A stretch of DNA of 64,000 nucleotides from Micrasema longulum (lineage: Eukaryota > Arthropoda > Insecta > Trichoptera > Brachycentridae): the NCBI GenBank assembly GCA_022494885.1, contig JAGVSM010001681.1, positions 1 to 64,000 of the forward strand, in the 5' to 3' direction. The position numbers and the translations under genes are program-made. The notes beneath the pieces are model-generated. The model ran no database searches and had not been told where the DNA came from. It worked only from the letters and a program-made list of their open reading frames with translations. Shown piece after piece: positions 56,130 through 64,000 of this stretch. Within the stretch, counting starts at the first letter, position 1. Each line of letters opens with the position of its first letter.

Positions 56130-56815
56130 ATCTTTTTATTTTTATGTGTATTTTTCTTATTTTTCGATGGCGCTGCTACCCAAATCGGGCTTTACCCTTC
56201 TTCAACTTTTTAGCCTCTAAATCCGCCTGCCCTCAGCAACCATTTTTTAATGTGCAACATGTAGAAGCAGTGCTGCATCTTTTTTTGCGTCATCTTTCCA
56301 CCTCAGTTTGGGCTTTCAATCCTTATTCTACCCCCTGGATGTCCAGTCATGACTATTTTAGTTACTCGCGCATCGGGCATTCTTCGTACGTGTCCAGCCC
56401 ATCTCCACCTGAGCAGTTAAATGTGCGTTGAAATACATGGGGCTTCATATATGCTGGACAATTCGGCATTTTGCCTAATGCGCCACTCTGCTCCATCTTT
56501 CACGGGACCACAGATTTTGCGGAGAACTCTCGTTTCAACGCCAATACACTCCTAATAATGGTCTTGTACAGGACAATCTTCGTTTTCCTATGAATGCTTC
56601 TTGACTTAAACACTGGCAGCAAAAAGAAATATGTTTTGTTGCTTGCTGATATTCGTTTCAATAATTCTGTAGTTTCTTCATTACATTCAGTGAGAAGAGA
56701 GCCTAAGTACGTGAACTGGTCGACTGCCTCAAAGAAGTAATTATCTGTGAACTGCATGCTACCTCTTAATCTGTTGGATGGGTATCGGCTTTGAGTGATA
56801 AACTTTGTTTTGTCT
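56130..56815 (-). pseudogene. LINE ORF2 C-terminus ('RWAGHVRRM' type)
   Basis: The minus strand, over several frames, reads MQFTDNYFFEAVDQFTYLGS, LLTECNEETTELLKRISASN, KTKIVLYKTIIRSVL, then with a shift ETRVLRKICGPVKDGAEWRI, RWRWAGHVRRMPDARVTKIV and TGHPGGR. These follow the RT domain in a LINE polyprotein. The Y-G-x-E-T-W part is deleted at the shift (about 56535). Frameshifts and stops are present in the lower part to 56150. The family differs from the 24.1 and 52.9 kb LINEs. Confidence 0.8.
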
Positions 56816-57695
56816 TATATCTTATGTTTATCTTTTTTTTTAAATATATTTTCGGACATCTGTATAAAGAAGCCTTACATGTCTTGTACACGGCTAAAGT
56901 ACTAGAAAAAAACCGTTATTTTTTATCTTGGAATTGAGATTTTTAGTCAATGATTTTGGTTTATTCGATGGAGTCCAATTACCATTGTCGCAAAGTCAAA
57001 GAACAATTGCGCGTCATAACTACTCGTAATTTTAATGACTGTGTGAATATCTGTTAAGAATATTCCATCTTTCCAGCACTCTGCTTCAAGAATATGGCGT
57101 TGCTAACTGAAAAATAAGCACTGAAATAACATATGTTTGATACTCTGTGAAGAAATATTGCATGGATAATAGTCATCCTTTCTTAATTAAAACCCATGTA
57201 GGTAACTTTTCAAAGCTCCGTGTCTGGCAAATATTTGAGTAATTTCAAAAATACTTTGGGGATAACAACGGAAGTTTGCTGCATCAGCCAGCGTCAAGAA
57301 AAACATTTCAGTTTTTTTACCTGTAGAAAAAGCTTGGTAATGATCCTCCTATTTTGTTTTAAACAGCGCTTGGCAAAGCTAAGGGGAAATTCTGAGAAGA
57401 AAAATGCCATTCTTTTACAAGTTGCGGCTCCTGCTCGTTCATCTGCTCTCTCATTTCCTACGATACAAACATGTTATCTTTTAAAACATATTTGAATAAT
57501 CATTCTCCTGATTTTCAGATACTTAATTTTACTCTAAATATCTACAATGAATGGATTTACCCACCGAGTATCAGTTATAGCTTGTACTCCCAAACGACAA
57601 TCTTATAATATTTTTGCCATAAGCCACCTCAACTCTCTGGTGGTTTTTTTTTAATAACAAGAGCTTCTCGTATTGCGAATAGTTAAGGCTTGAAA
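56816..57695. other. Unassigned stretch
   Basis: A 91-codon plus frame (57220-57495) has no known motif. Confidence 0.35.
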
Positions 57696-57699
57696 ACTG

Positions 57700-58025
57700 A
57701 GCAGAAATTCAACAAGGTTTGAGTATGTCCAAATGCTTGCAGACTGGCTGGATTTCCTCCCTAGGGATTAATATTAAAATTTATTTCGACAGAGAGGGAA
57801 AACATTTTTGAGAAGGGAATAAAGGTTTGATACCCGTGATAAAGGTTTCAGCTCTTTTACTTCACAAAAGTCACCAGATGGAAGAGTTGAGGAAATGTGG
57901 ATGTTCAAACATAGGCAGAATGGTGAATGTACACAGTGTGTAAAGTGGCCACTTAAACCAGCCAATGACAGGTCATAAGCCCTGTTAATGCCTAGACTTC
58001 CATATTCCCTTCTCAAAATATGAGC
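57700..58025. repeat. Rep-A, leader and core in opposite orientation
   Basis: Plus leader ('tgagtatgtccaaatgcttg' through 'tttttgagaagggaataaag') then a minus core ('tttcagctcttttacttcac' to 'cttccatattcccttctcaa'). Same layout as 38055-38350, and very clean. Confidence 0.85.
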
Positions 58026-58474
58026 AGAAATTGTCTTATTTAAATGTTTTGCCTGGAAATTTTTCATCATATTTATATGTATATTTCATTTTATTTGTAT
58101 ATCACATGATTAGTAAAGATACAAAATTAATATTTTCTCGAACGCATTATGGGTTTTAGGCTGTGCCCATGTTAAGCTTTGATAAGATTTAGGACCTTCG
58201 GTCCTTGTGCCCAGAACACTACCACGGGACCACAATCTGGTTACAAATATAATCCAAGAAACAATATATATATTTATATTATATTATATACTTTTTTTTA
58301 TAATACGCCTCTAAAACAAACGCCGAACACTTAGGAATTCATAAAAAATTCCAAGGATCACATAAATGTATTGTTTTTGTGACAGTTTTCAGGCTCCAAC
58401 TCGTTTTCACAACGAGCCAAACATTTGATTTATTTAAAAAGGATATTTGTTTTAACATTGTGACAATCACAAAT
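58026..58474. other. AT-rich spacer with a tRNA-like remnant
   Basis: At 58140-58245 a worn S4-like head may be present on the minus strand ('gtcccgtggtagtgttctgg'). Otherwise nothing. Confidence 0.35.
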
Positions 58475-58785
58475 GGCTTCCTGCCAGGGCCGAATCCAGA
58501 GGCGCTGAGTGATAGCCCTAAAGTTATGCAAAAATAAGCCTCAAGCGAGGGCGTTAACTTAATATTACGAGCCGCTTAGGCGGTATTGTGCATGTTTACT
58601 TACTTGCTACCCCTGAACTGGGAAACGGTTCATACCACCATACTTAATGCGCGCGGATTAAGGGTCTCATCTCCCAAAATGGGATTTTAAGGTTGAACGT
58701 TTCCTGTGCTGGTATGTCTAGCACCGGATCTGAACGTGTCATTTAATGTTATTATAATAAAAATAAAAAACTTTTTATCCACTTT
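58475..58785. other. Unassigned, less AT-rich patch
   Basis: 58480-58740 is clearly richer in GC ('gagccgcttaggcggtattg', 'atgcgcgcggattaagggtc'). It may belong to a LINE untranslated region. No motif. Confidence 0.35.
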
Positions 58786-58789
58786 ATAT

Positions 58790-58870
58790 GTATTTGATAA
58801 CCAACCGGTTTCGAAGTAACACAACTTCTTTATCAAGGTTCAATTTAGTAATTAATATTATCATATTTTA
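58790..58870 (-). repeat. Penelope-like terminal repeat motif
   Basis: Minus strand: 'ccttgataaa', stem GAAGU/ACUUC (58824-58828 with 58813-58817), GAAA (58809-58812) and ACCGGT (58804-58809). Same type as 28276-28310, with one extra U against the hammerhead consensus. Confidence 0.6.
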
Positions 58871-59335
58871 TCATTTTTACAGTGTCTACTAAATACTAAA
58901 TCTATTACATGTAGAGGTGAAAGTTGTACCTTGATACTGAAGCTTGTGTAGCTTCGACATTGATCGGTAATTAAGTAAATATTAAGAGTTTAAAAACGAA
59001 ATTTTCTTTATTTATGTATTATTATGAATAACTACAAAGGTTATGCTTGAAATAAAATAAAAACATTGAGTTTTATTTTTATCCCGAAAAGCGTTATTTA
59101 AAATAAAATGGGAATAAAAGAGGACGTAAAAAGCTAGCGTTGAATTAAAAATTAAAAATTACGAACGAATTGATCGAGTTGGAAGGCAGGGAGATAAGTA
59201 AGCACAGTTATTAAGTTTAATAAAAAAAAACTAATCCTTTTTTTTAAACCTTTACAGGCAGTTTGTTTGAACCGTTTTATAAATACAGCGTTCATTATAT
59301 GATTACGAAGCTCTGTTTGAAGACTTTTTCATACC
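58871..59335. other. No recognised feature
   Basis: Nothing recognised. Confidence 0.4.
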
Positions 59336-59339
59336 ATCG

Positions 59340-59495
59340 TATATTTTTTATACAGCGGTGAATTATAGCTCAAAACAACCGGGCTTGGGAAAAGTCACAT
59401 TTTATTTTTTGTGTTTTCACCAGGAATTGAACCAAGAATCTTTTGTATGAGAGTCAACCATATTAATCACTACACCACGGAAGCCACCATACATG
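59340..59495 (-). repeat. S2-like tRNA-derived SINE, degenerate
   Basis: Minus head 'ggcttccgtggtgtagtgat' and worn B-box ('ttcaattcctggtg'). The body matches S2 loosely. Confidence 0.65.
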
Positions 59496-59668
59496 TATAG
59501 AAAAAAATATATTCATCAGCCTAGTACAAAGTTGGTAATTAATTTAAATCTGTTCTTTATTTTGTACATTATTTTTATACATTAAGAATTTATTCCAGAG
59601 CTTGTCCGCAAATGAGCAAGAGCGGATGCGAAAGAAAATTAGGAAAAATATACAACATCGAGCATTTT
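59496..59668. other. Spacer
   Basis: Nothing recognised. Confidence 0.4.
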
Positions 59669-59669
59669 T

Positions 59670-59822
59670 GTATAAATTTGAATTTTCGTAAAATTTGAAT
59701 TTTTGTAAAATTTGAATTTTTGTAAAGTTTGAATTTTTGTAAAATTTGAATTTTTGTAAAATTTGAATTTTCGGAAAATTAAAAATTTTTGTAAAATTTT
59801 AATTTTTGTAAAAGTTGAAATT
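59670..59822. repeat. 17-bp minisatellite
   Basis: About eight copies of 'gaatttttgtaaaattt', worn at the right end. The minus frame through it (59639-59902) is chance. Confidence 0.85.
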
Positions 59823-60425
59823 GTTAGAAGAGTGATGGGGCAGAAATGGAGCGAGCAGTTTGTTCGTAGTAAGAGTTTAAAAAAATATTTGTTTTGAAAC
59901 AAATATATTTAACTTGAAAAAAATATATTTAACATGAAGGTTGGTATGTTGATTTCTTACAATTTCACTAATGCCTAACTCAACATCAACGCCTAAGCAT
60001 TTTTTTAAAATAGTTGCGTTTAATTTTTGGCTGTAAAGCACCGTCAAAAAGACTGGTTATAACTTATTTGGAGAGTATTGTCGTGGTTGTGCTTCCGTCA
60101 GAGACGAATTTCGTTAAAATCGACCTTAATTAGTTGAAGAGGATTAAAATGTGACTTTCCGTGAGAAAAAAACATCATTTTGCATCATATAAGACTGCAG
60201 TATAGTCAAGTGTGCATGAACATTCAGCTGCTAAAAATATCTGTTCCTGATGGATTCTGCATAACTTGACCGAAGCTCATAAAACGGCTTGCGTCAATTG
60301 GTGTAAGAAGTTGCTTAAAAATTCAAAAGCGGAACTGCATCATTTATATACGACATAAGTTACAAAACGTTATTTATATTGAAACATTTAAGTTTGTAAG
60401 TGAAAATTCTTGATGGAAGTTCATT
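59823..60425. other. No recognised feature
   Basis: Nothing recognised. Confidence 0.4.
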
Positions 60426-60427
60426 GT

Positions 60428-60568
60428 AATTTATTATATAAATAAAACACGAGTAATAAAACACGAGACCAGTCTCGAAGATGTCGCGAAAGCGATGAAA
60501 CCGGTCACAGGATATTCCAAATTCGTGGATTAAAGTATCACTCGTGTTTTATTTATATAATAAATTAT
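60428..60568 (+). repeat. Foldback Penelope-like terminal repeat with hammerhead-like core
   Basis: A perfect 27-bp inverted repeat (60428-60454 and 60540-60566) brackets 85 nt. Inside: CTCGAAGA (60474-60481), stem GUCGC/GCGAU closed by a GAAA loop (60483-60496), GAAA (60497-60500), and ACCGGT (60500-60505). 'aataaaacacgag' is repeated in tandem at 60442-60468. Confidence 0.75.
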
Positions 60569-63220
60569 TTATATTGAACTCAAAAACTGAGCAACAATAA
60601 TCAGGTGGTTGGGTGTTGAAACACGATCCGAATTTAAGAAAAGTTCTTGAAGCTCTTCCAAGAAAATTATTACTTGTTTCTTTGGTTCAACTTAACATGT
60701 TGCAACCATGATCAAAGAGCAGTTAATTTTTAGTATCTATACAATATACCTATCAGGGGCGAACCGTGTACAGAAGCGATTATGCACAGCTTACCATTAT
60801 ATTTGACCACCATTTTTTTGACATACATTTCCACCGTTCGTATTTTTATCCTAATATAAATATAACATTTAATAAAGCGCGCATAGCGCTTGCGGTGAGC
60901 CAAGAAACTAGCCAACCATTCCAGCTCTTTTTTTTATACAAATAAGTATACTATATTTTGAATGTATTAACCCCAGTGCGGGTTTTTTCTCCTAGATTAA
61001 ACTTGCAGATTACACAAATTATTTGAAGATTCTTGATTTGGAAAACAGTATTTCAAATATTGTTTCTTAAGGAACATTTTTCTTTAAGACGGTACTTTTG
61101 ACATAAGACCATAATTACTTTCATGCATCATATTGCAGGACATACAGCGCTCCACACGGCCGTTTTTAGCACTTGAAATTACTAGAATAATGCGGCCAGC
61201 TGACATTTCAATTGAATATCTAATATCAACTGAATTCATGGTGGTATTTTTTGGTTACTTTTAAATAAATTATATAATAAAGTGATGCATAATATATCTA
61301 TATAATATAATATATCACGAAGTTACATCGTTTGAGTTGATTTCATGGATGAGAGTTGTTGTATCACACAGATCCACAGAAAAATATCAATTGATAGTAT
61401 ATATTACATACATTATTTTATGCACCTCCTATGTAGGTACAAACATGTGATATTTTTTATAGCTTAGTTGTTAATGAAATCACCATTCGCACTGATACCT
61501 ATATAGCTGAGGAATATGTCTCATATATAAGAATATAATTTTAGTTTCTTGAAAATCTTTTCTCGTTTTATTGATGTAGGTATATATTTTTTTTATTTTT
61601 ACACAACAATTGATGTGAAAGTATGTACAATTATGTATTCAATAAATAATACACTGACACTCCGGAACGTGCTTGTGGGCCAGTGGAGTGGCCACATCTA
61701 TAAATAAAAATAAAATTATATAGAATGTACCTTTTGCGTACACATTTTTATTTGTAAACAATGTATTTGTATTTTATATTGGATTAAAATAAATAAATAA
61801 ATATTTTTTTTACTTGAAGTTATGAATGAAACATAAATTAAACCAAAACCGTTGCTTCAACCTTTACCGTGACGATGCCAGATCTCATGCAGCACGTCTT
61901 ACGATTGATTACACTGGGTAACAAAAAAACCCTTTTTTTATGTCTCAAAAAGAAAAATAAAATATGTGATTCTGATAGTAGGTTTTCTCTTGAATTCAAT
62001 TACGATACCGGTATTTTTTTTACATCTTGCATGGATTCTTAGAAACAGGCATTTATAATTTAAAACATTTTAATATCTTATGTATTCTAAATTGCACGAC
62101 ATTCGAACATTCTGACTTGTAAAAACTGTTGGTAACATTTTTGAATACTTTTCCAGTGGATTAAATAATTACTCAAATTATTAATCATGCATAAGTCATC
62201 TTATTTGTGGATCCAAAAATATTTCTGCTTCAATTTTTGGATCACGAATTTTAGGAAACTTCTGTTTAATGGACGTGAAACCAGGAATATTGTCCATGGT
62301 TTTGACGAAGTTTTGTAGGTGATTCCGAATACAAAATTGACAACAAGAAAAAAAAACTGTATTAAGTGGACATATTGGTACTCGTAAGACAAACATCTTA
62401 TTGATCATTGTTATTTGAAGGAGGAAAACATAGCATAAATGTCTCATTTTCCGTATTCATTAGATTTATTACCCAATTCTTTGTGTTCCTGAATGCCAAA
62501 TTGGAAATGCAAGGATAGCAATTTTCATCAACTCAGGAAGCCATTGAAGCTTTCAGAAAACCATGTTTTGGAAATACTTCTTTTAGGGTAGGAAAACTGT
62601 TTCACGAATTGTTAAGCGTATAAAACTTAATCGTAAATATTTTGAAATTTTTAACAAAGAAATATATATATTTTTTTTTTGTAAATAACTTAAATGGCTG
62701 GCTATGCGATAGTATGTCAATCTTGGCTTTAAGCTTTAATACCGACTCTGAACTTAATTCAAGGCATTTTCGCTAGGCGTTGTGAAATAAAATTAATATG
62801 AAGTACCTAGCTAGCCACTCTTGTACCTGTAACTTTGTTGAGAAGCACTTAAAATTTATTATTTAAGTGAACTTACTGGCTCAAAAGTACCGAGTAGATT
62901 TGAACCATGAAGGCGAGAGATAAAATTTAAGTGGAAATTAAGCGAATTCTTATTATTTTGGTTTATTTTGATTACCGCTGAAAAAGTAACACTTAATATT
63001 ATTTCAACGGGGATGGAAAACCTATATAAGGAGATGGTGTAAAGATGTAGCCATTTGCATCAATATAACATCATGAAAATTGTTTTGGAGTTCTTAAGAC
63101 TTTTTTAATTCTTCTCCTTCTTTCCATTTCAGTTTTACCCATTTTTTTAATTTAATAAACATTGAGTTAATTTATGTTTCAAAAGAATATGTACCTATCT
63201 TTGTTTTATTTATAATTTAT
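60569..63220. other. Unassigned AT-rich stretch
   Basis: No coding motif in either strand. Short frames at 60730-60915 and 62196-62447 have none. Low-complexity T and A runs. Confidence 0.4.
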
Positions 63221-63224
63221 TCTG

Positions 63225-63720
63225 GATAATTTTTAAAACGCCATTTTTGTGAAAATCATTTCAAGGGCGCTGTACAATAAACATCTGAACACGTCTTGCA
63301 GTTACAAAGCGCAGAGGTGGTTGGAATTCAGTTCTCCGTTTCCAATTATATACTATTTTAGAAAAATACAGAAGCTTTATTGCAACACGTCTTGCATTTA
63401 AAGAGCGCACGGATGGTTAGGAATCTAGCTCTCATTTATATTTTAAAAATAACTTGACTGGTTAATTTTTAACAAAATTACAAATATACTCTAGATGACG
63501 ACATATCCTGCAGCTAAAGAGCGCATGGGCAGTTAGAAATCTAGACCCTATTATTTAAAAGTGTAGATTATCTTAGAAAAGTGTAAGAGTGAAGTTTCGT
63601 TATTTATTCAGTTAATTTACGTAATATCAAAGCTAATATTAGCAAACGTCTTGTAACTATAAAGCTTATGAATGGGTGAAATTCTAGCAACTAAAAACGT
63701 TTTTTTTAAATTTACTAAAA
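63225..63720 (-). repeat. CR1-type LINE 3' UTR, antisense
   Basis: Minus strand, same modules as 50590-51062, in the same order ('gacgtcttgca'-type modules at about 63290, 63388, 63500 and 63645 as seen on the plus strand) and the end 'tgattttcacaaaaatggcg'. Confidence 0.75.
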
Positions 63721-63744
63721 ATTAAAAGTTGAATGCGTCGAACA

Positions 63745-64000
63745 TTTTCGGCAATTGTAAATATACATCGGCACAAAAAGTAATGGCTTCAAGATACCTA
63801 TCGGAACTTTGTATTAGGGAAAATACATGTCGAAGAAAATCTACTCTTAGGTCAGCATTTGATTCAGGAAGAGGAAAACTTGTCAAAATCCAGCGCTCCC
63901 GAAACACTAGATTTGAAGATCGTGCTTTTGCCGTTGCCAGTACCTCTGCCTGGAACCAATTGCCTTCAAACTTACGAATCATCAACAGTCTTTGCCAGTT
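63745..64000 (+). pseudogene. CR1-like LINE ORF2 C-terminus, partial at window edge
   Basis: The plus strand reads one open frame: SAQKVMASRYLSELCIRENT, then STLRSAFDSGRGKLVKIQRS, then RAFAVASTSAWNQLPSNLRI, and runs off the window. This is the end of CR1-type ORF2 ('aP.YLsel......R.LRSa..g.L.vprtR...gdRaFavagp.aWN.LP..lR...s'). The opposite frame (63722-63985) is its shadow. It faces away from the 3' UTR on its left, which is on the minus strand, so the two parts are inverted relative to each other. Confidence 0.85.

Noticed and set aside
59639..59902. 87-codon frame with Lys/Asn/Phe repeats
   Set aside because: Produced by the 17-bp minisatellite.
1..64000. A multi-exon host gene
   Set aside because: No conserved non-transposon protein motif was found in any frame. 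Small exons could still be hidden, which needs transcript data.

Overview
Metazoan nuclear DNA, strongly AT-rich, with no host gene that I can support. All recognisable protein similarity is to retrotransposon proteins, and most copies are broken by stops, frameshifts or truncation. The mix (jockey-like, CR1-like, RTE-like and a 'WFGHVERM' type LINE, a Penelope-like element with a GIY-YIG domain, and tRNA-derived SINEs) fits a repeat-rich arthropod, most likely an insect. A lepidopteran-like genome is a guess from LINE tail style, not something proven here.

Layout. 1-4.4 kb: CR1-like reverse transcriptase running off the left edge, a jockey-like remnant, a SINE and two 3' ends of the LINE here called LINE-W. 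6-11.3 kb: copies of a short foldback repeat (Rep-A), SINE remnants, and one Rep-A split by a poly(A)-ended insertion. 11.9-12.4 kb: A-rich degenerate repeat. 14.8-16.4 kb: LINE C-terminus and a CR1-type 3' UTR. 19-24.7 kb: LINE-Z, Rep-A, Rep-B with a SINE inside it, and another LINE end. 25.5-31.2 kb is the richest part: LINE-W in Rep-A with a perfect 12-bp target duplication, a reverse transcriptase palm fragment, a Penelope-like GIY-YIG region, and two jockey-like tails. 32-34.9 kb: SINEs and a nested Rep-A. 38-43.7 kb: jockey-like end with an internal tandem duplication, Penelope-like terminal repeats, a LINE inserted in a LINE, and a 312-bp foldback. 45-51 kb: SINEs, Penelope-like terminal repeats with hammerhead-like cores, and a structured CR1-type 3' UTR. 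52.9-56.8 kb: RTE-like and other LINE C-termini. 57.7-60.6 kb: Rep-A, SINE, minisatellite and more Penelope-like ends. 63.2-64 kb: a possible 5'-inverted CR1 insertion.

The elements form a layered record rather than a pathway. LINEs supply the machinery that moved the SINEs and their own truncated copies; several nestings give relative ages. The most unusual material is a set of Penelope-like terminal repeats that carry hammerhead-ribozyme-like cores (CUGANGA, stem II, GAAA, palindromic ACCGGU) and often sit in inverted, foldback arrangements, plus Rep-A, whose leader and core occur in different relative orientations. All alignments were made by eye; boundaries are approximate unless a target duplication is given.
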